Shown one piece after another: positions 1 through 5,379 of a DNA stretch of 6,069 nucleotides; within the stretch, counting starts at the first letter, position 1; each line of letters begins with the position of its first letter. This stretch comes from an uncultured Gemella sp. GTDB lineage: Bacteria; Bacillota; Bacilli; Staphylococcales; Gemellaceae. The stretch spans positions 1 to 6,069 of the forward strand of contig CAMBPW010000060.1 in assembly GCA_945869755.1 (NCBI GenBank), read 5' to 3'. The notes under the pieces are model-generated. The model saw nothing but the letters and a program-made list of their open reading frames with translations, did no database searches and was not told where the DNA came from. Position numbers and translations under genes: made by a program.

Positions 1-350
1 CTGAAAAAATTTATTCTAAAGCTGTAGAGCTAGGATATATGCCAAATGATGTTAAAGAACAAGTTTTACCTAACTTTGTAGGAATGTATAATGAATTTTC
101 TAAAGAACAGATGGAAAGTGTAGTTAAAATAGATTCTAGTTTAGCAGCGATGCAGTTAATGTTAGTAGCTCGTTCTTACGGTTATGAAACTAATGCTATC
201 GGTGGTTTTAACTATAAAGATATTGCAGAAGTATTAGGTTTAGATAAAGAAAGATATATTCCTGTAATGATAATTGCAATTGGTAAACCTGCAAAAGAAG
301 CACGAGAAACTTATCGCTTGCCAGCAGAGGAAATTACAACATTTATTTAG
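1..350 (+). CDS. Nitroreductase family protein, C-terminal part (5' truncated by window edge)
   Basis: The reading frame is open from base 3 to the TAG at 348-350, giving about 115 residues with no start in view; the methionine at base 39 is internal, not a start. Nitroreductase-family proteins are usually about 200 residues, so this is roughly the C-terminal half. The stretch SLAAMQLMLVARSYGYETN followed by an IGGF segment is the characteristic helix and FMN-contacting loop of the family. The ending, with IGKPAKEARETYRLP and then an acidic pair, resembles the C-terminus of B. subtilis YdgI-like NAD(P)H nitroreductases. Known family role: FMN-dependent, NAD(P)H-driven reduction of nitroaromatics, quinones or similar compounds, usually as a cytoplasmic homodimer. 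The true substrate cannot be told. Its stop codon lies inside the Shine-Dalgarno site of the next gene, so the two are probably translationally coupled. Family confidence is high; the subgroup is uncertain. Confidence 0.87.
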   Translation, partial: EKIYSKAVELGYMPNDVKEQVLPNFVGMYNEFSKEQMESVVKIDSSLAAMQLMLVARSYGYETNAIGGFNYKDIAEVLGLDKERYIPVMIIAIGKPAKEARETYRLPAEEITTFI

Positions 351-353
351 GAG
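349..353 (+). promoter_or_regulatory. Shine-Dalgarno site overlapping the upstream stop codon
   Basis: AGGAG at 349-353 sits 6 bases before the ATG at 360 and shares AG with the TAG stop (348-350) of the nitroreductase gene. Ribosomes finishing the first gene are therefore placed on the second gene's initiation region, suggesting coupling. This is read directly from the sequence; coupling is inference. Confidence 0.75.
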
Positions 354-359
354 AAAATT

Positions 360-719
360 ATGAGTTTATTAACAACAATTTTAGTAACATTAGTTGCATT
401 TGAATTTTTTTATATTATGTACTTAGAAACTTTTGCAACAGATTCAGAATCAACATCTCGTGTATTTAAAATGACAAGAGAAGATTTACGCAACAAAAAT
501 ATCAATGTTTTATTTAAAAATCAAGGTGTATATAATGGTTTGTTAGGTGTAGCATTGTTATACGGAGCATTTTTATCAAAAAATCCTGTAGAAATTGTAA
601 CTATGTTATTAATTTATATTGTATTTGTTGCAACTTACGGAGCAATAACATCAGACAAAATGATATTACTAAAACAAGGTGGATTAGCAATAGTTGCATT
701 GATAACATTATTAATATAA
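360..719 (+). CDS. DUF1304 family integral membrane protein
   Basis: This is a 119-residue hydrophobic protein, the usual size for the DUF1304 family (Pfam PF06993). Four membrane helices can be drawn at about residues 3-22, 55-72, 76-95 and 103-118. Family hallmarks are YIMYLETF at 18-25 at the end of helix 1, FKNQGVYNGLLG at 52-63 leading into helix 2 (the NQG-YNG signature), and a KQGGLA turn at 105-110 entering helix 4. The loop at 26-50 is polar and charged. The family has no established biochemical function that I know of; a small inner-membrane protein is all that can be claimed. It follows the nitroreductase by 9 bases with a shared Shine-Dalgarno/stop region, and is followed 20 bases later by a NAD(P)-binding protein, so all three are probably one transcript. 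Start ATG 360 is well supported by the AGGAG site. Confidence 0.88.
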   Translation: MSLLTTILVTLVAFEFFYIMYLETFATDSESTSRVFKMTREDLRNKNINVLFKNQGVYNGLLGVALLYGAFLSKNPVEIVTMLLIYIVFVATYGAITSDKMILLKQGGLAIVALITLLI

Positions 720-739
720 AAATATGTTGAAGGAATAAG

Positions 740-1384
740 ATGATGAAAGCAGTAATAATTGGAGCGACAGGAGCTATAGGAAAGGAAATATTACTAGAGT
801 GTATTAATTCTGAAAAGTATAATGAAATATATGTTTTAGGTAGAAAGTCTATATATAAATTACAGAATCAAGATAAATTTACAGCAGTGGAAGTTGATTT
901 TGAAAATTTGAATTTTGATACAAATATATTAGCTGACGCAGATGTATTTTGTGCATTTGGTACTACTATAAAAAAAGCTGGAACAAAAGAAAATATGAAA
1001 AAAATAGACTATCATTATGTTATGAACTTTGCAAAGTTGTGTGAAAATAGTGTAATAAGTTTTAATGTAGTTACTACTACAAGAGCAAATTCACAAAGTA
1101 AAAATTATTACATAGCATTAAAAGGAAAATTAGAAGAAGACTTGAAAAAATTGAGTTTAGGAAAACTAAGAATATATAAACCGTCGCTTTTAATTGCACA
1201 AAGAAGTGAAAAAAGATTTGCAGAAAGTATAGCAATAAAGTTGTCGAAATTTATTATACCAATATTACATAAAAGATTATCTAGCAATACACCAATAAAA
1301 GTAGAACAAGTAGCTTATTCTATGGTTTTAAATGCTATAAATAATAGTGAAAAACTTTATTATGAATATGCAGATATGTGTTAA
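740..1384 (+). CDS. NAD(P)-binding atypical SDR protein, HTATIP2/YraR-like
   Basis: This 214-residue Rossmann protein begins with VIIGATGAIGKEIL, containing the G8-xx-G11-xx-G14 dinucleotide-binding loop. A segment with CAFGTTIKKAG (71-81) and a Y124-xxx-K128 pair followed by GKLEEDL match the architecture of the HTATIP2/TIP30 family (E. coli YraR is a bacterial relative), as does RIYKPSLLIAQRSEKRFAE (144-162), the counterpart of the 'RPG.LL..R.E.R' block. Family members are atypical short-chain dehydrogenases that bind NADPH; physiological substrates are generally unknown. In the position where HTATIP2 has the SSKGA block, this protein reads TTTRA (112-116), so threonine seems to replace the usual serine. 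Two ATGs occur in tandem (740 and 743). AGGA at 731-734 is 5 bases from the first and 8 from the second, so 743 is at least as likely. It probably ends the operon that starts with the nitroreductase. Confidence 0.8.
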   Translation: MMKAVIIGATGAIGKEILLECINSEKYNEIYVLGRKSIYKLQNQDKFTAVEVDFENLNFDTNILADADVFCAFGTTIKKAGTKENMKKIDYHYVMNFAKLCENSVISFNVVTTTRANSQSKNYYIALKGKLEEDLKKLSLGKLRIYKPSLLIAQRSEKRFAESIAIKLSKFIIPILHKRLSSNTPIKVEQVAYSMVLNAINNSEKLYYEYADMC

Positions 1385-1406
1385 TAAAAAGTAAAATATT
1401 ATTAAT

Positions 1407-1467
1407 AAAAAATACTACACTTTATTTGAAATTAATTATCAATTAGGGCTAGTATTTTTTATTTTTT
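1407..1467 (+). terminator. Weak candidate terminator with long loop
   Basis: AAAAAATACTA at 1407-1417 is the exact reverse complement of TAGTATTTTTT at 1450-1460, giving an 11-bp stem with a 32-base loop, followed by more T residues to 1467. Only one G-C pair is present, so the hairpin is weak. Its place right after the oxidoreductase gene and before the methyltransferase unit makes a terminator plausible. In this A+T-rich context it could also be chance. Confidence 0.35.
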
Positions 1468-1472
1468 TAATA

Positions 1473-1478
1473 TATAAT
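1473..1478 (+). promoter_or_regulatory. Possible -10 element for the methyltransferase-cupin unit
   Basis: TATAAT at 1473-1478 is a perfect -10 hexamer about 30 bases before the methyltransferase start. No good -35 hexamer stands 16-18 bases upstream (that stretch reads TAGTAT, inside the candidate terminator arm). In A+T-rich DNA a lone TATAAT is weak evidence. Confidence 0.25.
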
Positions 1479-1498
1479 TTTGTTATATATAGAAAAGT

Positions 1499-1505
1499 AG
1501 GTGAT
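1499..1505 (+). promoter_or_regulatory. Extended Shine-Dalgarno site deciding the methyltransferase start
   Basis: AGGTGAT at 1499-1505 matches the downstream part of the full anti-Shine-Dalgarno complement (AGGAGGTGATC) of Bacillota 16S rRNA. A GTG at 1506 directly abuts it, while the ATG at 1509 leaves 7 bases after the GG core. The ATG at 1509 is therefore the better start. Confidence 0.6.
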
Positions 1506-1508
1506 GTG

Positions 1509-2258
1509 ATGAAAAAAGAAATGGGACACGTGTTTTTGAAAAAATTAGGAAAAACTCGTCTTAGACCTGGAGGAATAGATGGAACTAATTTTTTATTATC
1601 TAATATAAATTTTGAAAAAGAAATAAAAGTTCTTGAAATAGCATGTAATAGAGGGGTGAATTTATTACAATTAGCTAGCAAATATAAAAATGCAAATTTT
1701 ATTGGAATTGATTTAGATAAAAAATCTATTGATGAAGCAAATAGTCAAAAAGAAAAATTAGGATTAAATAATGTTGAATTTTTTGTTGCTGATGCCTTTC
1801 GTTTGGAATTTGCAGATGAAAGTTTTGATTATGTAATTAATGAAGCTATGCTTACAATGTTTAGTGATAAAATGAAAATAAAAGCTCTTAACGAATATTA
1901 TCGAGTATTAAAAAACAATGGTTTATTATTAACACATGATATTATGTTAATTAACAATTTTGAAAATACGAGAAAAATTTTATCAGAATCAATTAATGTT
2001 AATGTATTTCCACTTCCAAAAAGTGAATGGGAACAAATTTTTTCAAATAGTAAGTTTCAAACAGTAGCTAGTAAAAATGGTGAACTAACTCTTATGACAC
2101 CTAGTGGAATGATTAAAGATGAAGGAATAGTAAATACGTTTAAAATTATAAAAAATGGTTTGAAAAAAGAAAACAGAACACAATTTTTAAAAATGAAAAA
2201 GACATTTACTAAACTTAAAAAAGATATGAATTATATATGTTTTGTAAATAAAAAATAA
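1509..2258 (+). CDS. Class I SAM-dependent methyltransferase
   Basis: From ATG 1509 this is a 249-residue Rossmann-fold methyltransferase; an in-frame GTG at 1506 would add one residue. Motif I is VLEIACNRG (41-49), with A and N where the canonical loop has glycines (E/D-x-G-x-G-x-G); G49 is kept. Strand 2 ends in the acidic pair of IGIDLD (65-70) that normally holds the ribose. VADAF (93-97) is the adenine-contact segment, and ESFDYVINEAMLTMF (104-118) is motif IV-like, followed by LNEYYRVLKNNGLLL (127-141), the usual post-motif helix and strand. The N-terminal GHVFLKKLGKTRLRPGG block (6-22) seems to be a family-specific cap. The C-terminal 60 residues are Lys-rich and could contact substrate. 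The substrate (small molecule or macromolecule) is not apparent. A cupin gene starts 15 bases downstream, indicating one transcript. Fold and SAM binding are confident; substrate is unknown. Confidence 0.88.
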   Translation: MKKEMGHVFLKKLGKTRLRPGGIDGTNFLLSNINFEKEIKVLEIACNRGVNLLQLASKYKNANFIGIDLDKKSIDEANSQKEKLGLNNVEFFVADAFRLEFADESFDYVINEAMLTMFSDKMKIKALNEYYRVLKNNGLLLTHDIMLINNFENTRKILSESINVNVFPLPKSEWEQIFSNSKFQTVASKNGELTLMTPSGMIKDEGIVNTFKIIKNGLKKENRTQFLKMKKTFTKLKKDMNYICFVNKK

Positions 2259-2273
2259 ACGAGGAGTAAAATT

Positions 2274-2558
2274 ATGGTAGGAACAATTTACGGATTAACA
2301 GAAGGATTACAAAAAAAAGACGATAGATATAAATTAGTAAAAAAAGTAGGAGTTGTAGGCGATACAATTTCAAAACATAATCATCCAGAAGCGTACGTAT
2401 TATTTACAGTAGTTAAAGGAAAAGTAAAAGTGTTTTTAAACGACATAGAAGAACATATAGTAGAACCAGGGAAATTATTAAATTTTGATGGTAATAATTA
2501 TATAAATGCTGAGTTTTTAGAAAATAGCGAAGTATTTGTAACGTTAATAACTAAATAA
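2274..2558 (+). CDS. Small single-domain cupin protein
   Basis: The 94-residue protein is about the size of a minimal single cupin barrel. Cupin motif 1, G(X)5HXH(X)3-4E(X)6G, is visible as G29, H35-N-H37 and G49, but the expected Glu position (residue 42, or 41) is Val/Tyr; E39 is too close to H37. Motif 2 is recognisable as EPGKLLNFDG (64-73), but the usual histidine after PxG is absent (N70/F71 occupy the area). A complete 3-His/1-Glu metal site is therefore not present, though H35 and H37 could still bind a metal or ligand. GAGGAG at 2261-2266 is 7 bases before ATG 2274. It lies 15 bases behind the methyltransferase and before a strong terminator, so the two form a closed unit. The cupin may sense or bind the methyltransferase substrate or product; that is inference only. 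The protein is cytoplasmic, with no signal peptide. Confidence 0.82.
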   Translation: MVGTIYGLTEGLQKKDDRYKLVKKVGVVGDTISKHNHPEAYVLFTVVKGKVKVFLNDIEEHIVEPGKLLNFDGNNYINAEFLENSEVFVTLITK

Positions 2559-2607
2559 TAAACTACTAAAATAATAAAATATTAACTTAAACATTAAAAA
2601 ATATGCT

Positions 2608-2644
2608 AAAAAAAGTATGAAAATGTTATTTTCATACTTTTTTT
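2608..2644 (+). terminator. Perfect hairpin terminator after the cupin gene
   Basis: Arms at 2608-2624 and 2628-2644 are exact reverse complements over 17 bp around a 3-base GTT loop. The core is GTATGAAAAT, flanked by a run of seven A on the left and seven T on the right. This A-stem/T-tract form is typical of rho-independent terminators in low-GC Bacillota and would work in either direction. It ends the methyltransferase-cupin transcript 49 bases after the cupin stop. Confidence 0.82.
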
Positions 2645-2670
2645 GAATGTAAAAACTACTTTTCACAATT

Positions 2671-2698
2671 TTGAGAAATGAAAAAATTTTGTTAATAT
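2671..2698 (+). promoter_or_regulatory. Candidate promoter for ssb
   Basis: TTGAGA (2671-2676) and TAATAT (2693-2698) are separated by 16 bases. They are followed by an untranslated leader of about 30 bases carrying AAGGAG at 2725-2730 before ATG 2738. The region directly follows a strong terminator, so a promoter must lie here. The -10 match is only partial; TATATA at 2696-2701 is an alternative. Confidence 0.4.
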
Positions 2699-2737
2699 AT
2701 AGTTGTAAACAATAAAATAAAAATAAGGAGAAAAAAT

Positions 2738-3109
2738 ATGTTAAATCAAGTTACATTAATAGGAAGATTAGTAAAAAAACCAGAGCTTCGAGAAAGTGAA
2801 GGAGGTTTACATTATTTAAAAGCAACTATTGCTGTGCAATCTCATTATAAAAATAAAGATGGAGATTATGAAGTAGAATTTTTGGAATTTACTGCATTTG
2901 GAAAAGTTGCTCAAAATACAGCTAAATATTGCGATAAAGGAAGTATGATAAATATATTGGGTTCACTTACTAACAATGTTTATACTGATAAAAAGGGAAT
3001 AAATCATTATCAAATGTCGCTAATAGCAAATAAGATTAATTTTTTAAGCAAAGGAAACAAAAAAGAAGAGATTGTAGATACAGATGAAATATTCACTTTA
3101 GGTCAATAG
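2738..3109 (+). CDS. ssb: Single-stranded DNA-binding protein, short form
   Basis: The 123-residue protein opens with MLNQVTLIGRLVKKPELRE, the standard N-terminus of bacterial SSB. The OB-fold continues through HYLKATIAVQSHYKN (25-39), EVEFLEFTAFGKVAQNTAKY (45-64, matching the family's 'DF.....W.K.AE....Y' block, with Phe 54 in place of the usual Trp) and KGSMINILGSL (67-77), ending at NFLSKG (101-106). SSB coats single-stranded DNA in replication, repair and recombination as a tetramer and recruits partners through an acidic tip, usually DDDIPF-like. Here the tail after the OB-fold is only about 17 residues and ends in DTDEIFTLGQ: acidic, but lacking the Pro and extended beyond the Phe. Length and tail resemble B. 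subtilis SsbB-type (competence-associated) rather than the 160-180-residue SsbA. It could also be a paralog of plasmid or phage origin. It stands away from rpsF/rpsR, the usual location of the housekeeping ssb. Confidence 0.87.
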   Translation: MLNQVTLIGRLVKKPELRESEGGLHYLKATIAVQSHYKNKDGDYEVEFLEFTAFGKVAQNTAKYCDKGSMINILGSLTNNVYTDKKGINHYQMSLIANKINFLSKGNKKEEIVDTDEIFTLGQ

Positions 3110-3128
3110 CCTAATAAAGGAGTATATT

Positions 3129-3608
3129 ATGAAAAATAAAATATTAATATTAAGTAACATTTTCACTTTTTTAATAATAGTAATAACTACAACTTATATT
3201 TTGTTAAATTATGGTGAATTGTTATCTAAAGGGAAAATTAATTTTGGAATAGTAATTTTATTATTTTCATTTATAACTACTATAGTTTTTTCTAATTTTA
3301 TACACAAAATACCACAACAATATCACTCAACATACCCAATTAAGGAATTAGTTGTTGATGATAATAATAGAGATGAATATGAATATTTGTTAAAAGGATT
3401 AGGTGGAATAATTAATTTTAACGTTTCATTTTTAATGTTACCTATTTTAGTAATAATGCTCTTTAATATAAATAAAAACATTGTTTTAATAATAATTGGA
3501 ATAACGGTACTTTTATCAACAATTTCATTATTAACTACAATTTTATTATATTCTAAAAAATTTGATAAATTTCCAAGAAAAAACTCAAGAAAAAATAAAT
3601 TAACTTAG
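3129..3608 (+). CDS. Unrecognised four-helix membrane protein
   Basis: I do not recognise the family. The 159-residue product is dominated by hydrophobic segments at about 5-27, 38-58, 93-112 and 117-141, with a polar central loop at 59-92 carrying HSTYPIKELVVDDNNRDEYE (66-85), and a strongly basic C-terminal tail (KKFDKFPRKNSRKNK, 143-157). The central loop and both ends probably lie on the cytoplasmic side if four helices are correct, and the basic tail agrees with the positive-inside rule. There is no signal peptide cleavage site, ATPase motif or obvious catalytic residue set. AAAGGAG at 3116-3122 supports ATG 3129. It begins 19 bases after ssb and ends 10 bases before the acetyltransferase gene, suggesting co-transcription, though no functional link with either is evident. 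The protein is real by start signal, spacing and codon use; its role is unknown. Confidence 0.78.
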   Translation: MKNKILILSNIFTFLIIVITTTYILLNYGELLSKGKINFGIVILLFSFITTIVFSNFIHKIPQQYHSTYPIKELVVDDNNRDEYEYLLKGLGGIINFNVSFLMLPILVIMLFNINKNIVLIIIGITVLLSTISLLTTILLYSKKFDKFPRKNSRKNKLT

Positions 3609-3618
3609 AAAGGATTTT

Positions 3619-4158
3619 ATGAACGTAATATTAAAAAAAATAGAAAAAGAACATTTAGAAGAGCTTTACAAAGTTATGTACACTTCTGAAATGCCAGAAT
3701 GGGCAAAATTAAATGCACCGTATTTTAAAGAATATAAACTAATTAGTTATGAACAATTTTATCGTAGTAATGAAGTATCTTTTGCTATGAGTGATAGAGT
3801 ATTAGGTATTTTTGTTGATGATAATTTAATTGGTGTTATAACTCGTTATTGGGAGTGTAAAGATACACGTTGGTTGGAGATGGGAATAGTTATTTATGAT
3901 GAAAGTTATTGGGGTAAAGGAATAGGATATATAGCTTTTAACGAATGGATAGAAAAATGTTTTAATGATTTTCCTGAAATTGAACGTGTAGGAATTACTA
4001 CTTGGAGTGGTAATATAGGAATGATGAAACTTGCAGAAAAATTAGGAATGTTGCAAGAAGCTAGAATAAGAAAAGTACGTTTTTATAACGGCTATTACTA
4101 TGATTCTTTAAAATATGGAATTTTAAGAGAAGAATGGGAAAATATAAAAAATAGATAA
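3619..4158 (+). CDS. GNAT family N-acetyltransferase (RimJ/RimL type)
   Basis: The 179-residue protein matches a single GNAT domain. The acetyl-CoA pyrophosphate-binding loop (motif A, R/Q-x-x-G-x-G/A) is YWGKGIGYIAF at 97-107, preceded by strand 4 WLEMGIVIYDE (85-95). WSGNIGMMKLAEKLGM (129-144) is motif B, with the N-x-x-M-x-x-x-A-E-K-L-G-M pattern seen in RimJ/RimL-type enzymes, followed by the closing strand and the YDSLKYGILREEW (161-173) ending typical of that subgroup. It transfers an acetyl group from acetyl-CoA to an amine; the acceptor (protein N-terminus, polyamine, antibiotic or amino acid) cannot be told. AAAGGA at 3609-3614 supports ATG 3619. It is the third gene of a probable ssb-led transcript. 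No convincing terminator follows; only a short A/T stem overlaps its stop. Confidence 0.88.
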   Translation: MNVILKKIEKEHLEELYKVMYTSEMPEWAKLNAPYFKEYKLISYEQFYRSNEVSFAMSDRVLGIFVDDNLIGVITRYWECKDTRWLEMGIVIYDESYWGKGIGYIAFNEWIEKCFNDFPEIERVGITTWSGNIGMMKLAEKLGMLQEARIRKVRFYNGYYYDSLKYGILREEWENIKNR

Positions 4159-4168
4159 ATTTTTTTCA

Positions 4169-4197
4169 TTGCATAACATCTTATATAATAATATAAT
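4169..4197 (+). promoter_or_regulatory. Promoter for the lipoate ligase gene
   Basis: TTGCAT at 4169-4174 and a perfect TATAAT at 4192-4197 are separated by exactly 17 bases. Transcription would begin near 4204, giving a leader of about 30 bases with AGGAG at 4224-4228 before ATG 4235. The -35 hexamer keeps only TTG of the consensus, but spacing and position are good. A second TATAAT at 4184-4189 lacks a suitable -35. Confidence 0.55.
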
Positions 4198-4234
4198 ATT
4201 AATAAACAATTAAAATTACTAATAGGAGAAAATT

Positions 4235-5224
4235 ATGATATATATTGAGTCAACTAGTAACAATCCAAAATTTAATACTGCACTAGAACTTTACGCATTT
4301 AATGAATTAGCTAAAAAAGATGATGTCTTTATGTTGTGGATTAATGAGCCTTGTATCGTTGTAGGGAAAAATCAAAATACGACAGAAGAAATTAATCAAA
4401 AATATTGCGATGAAAAAGGAATACATATAGTTCGCCGTGTAAGTGGTGGTGGAGCTGTTTATCACGATTTAAATAATTTAAATTATACGATAATTTCTAA
4501 CGGAAGAAGTGGAGAAGCATTTGATTTCAAAAGTTTTTCACAACCTGTATTAGATGCATTATCTTCATTAGGAGTAAACGCAAGTTTTACAGGAAGAAAT
4601 GATTTAGAAATAGATGGACGCAAATTTTGTGGAAATGCACAATATGTTCGAGCAGGTCGTATAATGCATCACGGGTGCTTAATGTTTGATGTAGATACAA
4701 GTGTTTTATCAGAAGCATTAAAAGTTTCAAAAGATAAAATAGAATCAAAAGGTATAAAATCTGTTCGTGCTAGAGTAACTAATATTAAAGAGTATTTGCC
4801 AAATAAAGAAATGACAGTTAAAGATTTTGTTGATGCACTTAGAAAATATATGGACGAAAAATACGGAATGACACCGTATAATTTCACAGAAGAAGATATT
4901 GCAGAAATAAAAGCTATTCAAGCAGAAAAAAATGATTCTTGGGATTGGGTTTACGGAAAAAATCCAGAATTTAATATTAAACGTAATAGAAGATTAACAA
5001 CTGGAAAAATTGAAGCAAACATTCAAGTTGATAACGGAATTGTTAGCGAAGTTAAATTCTTTGGAGATTTCTTCGGAGTTATGGACGTAGAAGATATAGC
5101 TAATAAATTAGTTGGAATTAAATATAATAAAGAAGAAGTAACTAAAGTTTTAGAAAAAGAAGATATCAACTCTTATTTCTTAGGAGCAACTTTAGAAGAA
5201 GTAGTAGATATAATTGTAGATTAA
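4235..5224 (+). CDS. lplA: Lipoate-protein ligase A (LplA/LplJ family)
   Basis: This is a full-length 329-residue protein, close to B. subtilis LplJ and E. coli LplA. It activates free lipoate with ATP to lipoyl-AMP and transfers it to the lipoyl-domain lysine of E2 subunits or GcvH, in the cytoplasm. Visible hallmarks are the lipoate-binding RRVSGGGAVYHDLNNLNYT block (67-85), GRNDLEIDGRKFCGNAQ (120-136) with K130 as the conserved lysine that contacts lipoyl-AMP, HHGCLMFDVD (145-154) and SVRARVTNIKEY (176-187). The C-terminal accessory domain, about 245-329 (TTGKIEANIQVDNGIVSEVKFFGDFFG onward, given here only by its first and last parts), is present, so this is the bidomain ligase and not an LplA2/LipM-type transferase. 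It has its own promoter and is probably monocistronic or the first gene of its transcript. Lipoate scavenging is indicated; whether the organism can also make lipoate is not visible here. Confidence 0.95.
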   Translation: MIYIESTSNNPKFNTALELYAFNELAKKDDVFMLWINEPCIVVGKNQNTTEEINQKYCDEKGIHIVRRVSGGGAVYHDLNNLNYTIISNGRSGEAFDFKSFSQPVLDALSSLGVNASFTGRNDLEIDGRKFCGNAQYVRAGRIMHHGCLMFDVDTSVLSEALKVSKDKIESKGIKSVRARVTNIKEYLPNKEMTVKDFVDALRKYMDEKYGMTPYNFTEEDIAEIKAIQAEKNDSWDWVYGKNPEFNIKRNRRLTTGKIEANIQVDNGIVSEVKFFGDFFGVMDVEDIANKLVGIKYNKEEVTKVLEKEDINSYFLGATLEEVVDIIVD

Positions 5225-5245
5225 TAAATTAATAAATTTATAATC

Positions 5246-5261
5246 TTAAAAATATTTTTAA
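5246..5261. repeat. 16-bp perfect A/T palindrome upstream of the YbjQ-family gene
   Basis: TTAAAAATATTTTTAA at 5246-5261 is its own reverse complement. It lies 22 bases after the lplA stop and 8 bases before a TTGACA hexamer. With no G-C pairs it is a poor terminator. It could be a protein-binding site, but chance is likely in such A+T-rich DNA. Confidence 0.35.
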
Positions 5262-5285
5262 ATAAATATTGACAATATATATAAT
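5257..5285 (+). promoter_or_regulatory. Ambiguous promoter region for the YbjQ-family gene
   Basis: A perfect TATAAT (5280-5285) has TTTAAA (5257-5262) 17 bases upstream, a four-of-six match to TTGACA. A perfect TTGACA (5269-5274) also lies here, but only 5 bases before that TATAAT; TATTAT at 5288-5293 is 13 bases away, and neither spacing is normal. Transcription starting near 5292 would give a leader of about 88 bases. The remaining A/T-rich bases to 5379 hold AAGGAG at 5367-5372 and nothing else I can name. Confidence 0.28.
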
Positions 5286-5379
5286 AGTATTATTCAAAAT
5301 GTTTAATCTTAGCAAATAAAAAATGTAAAATATAGTTTTTTAGATTTCAATAAAATAAAATTATTAAAGGAGAATACCT

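Noticed and set aside
348..363. 16-base identity (TAGGAGAAAATTATGA) between 348-363 and 4223-4238
   Set aside because: Both are ribosome binding site plus start codon contexts; similarity is explained by shared translation signals, not a repeat element.
1439..1681. 80-codon open frame on the minus strand
   Set aside because: It overlaps the start of the methyltransferase gene, which has clear motifs and a ribosome binding site; the reverse product is low-complexity and matches nothing.
2651..2663. AAAA-N5-TTTT AT-box resembling half of a ComK binding site upstream of ssb
   Set aside because: A ComK site needs two such boxes at set spacing (8, 18 or 31 bases); no second good box is found, and a single one is expected by chance in this A+T-rich DNA. 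No streptococcal TACGAATA cin-box is present either.
4146..4166. A-run and T-run hairpin at the end of the acetyltransferase gene
   Set aside because: The stem is about 7 bp of only A-T pairs and includes the stop codon region; too weak to call a terminator.
4669..4887. 72-codon open frame on the minus strand
   Set aside because: It lies wholly inside lplA, whose motifs run through this region; it is a shadow frame.
5299..5319. Tiny ATG frame of six codons in the gap before the YbjQ-family gene, as a leader peptide
   Set aside because: It has no Shine-Dalgarno site and no associated attenuator hairpin.
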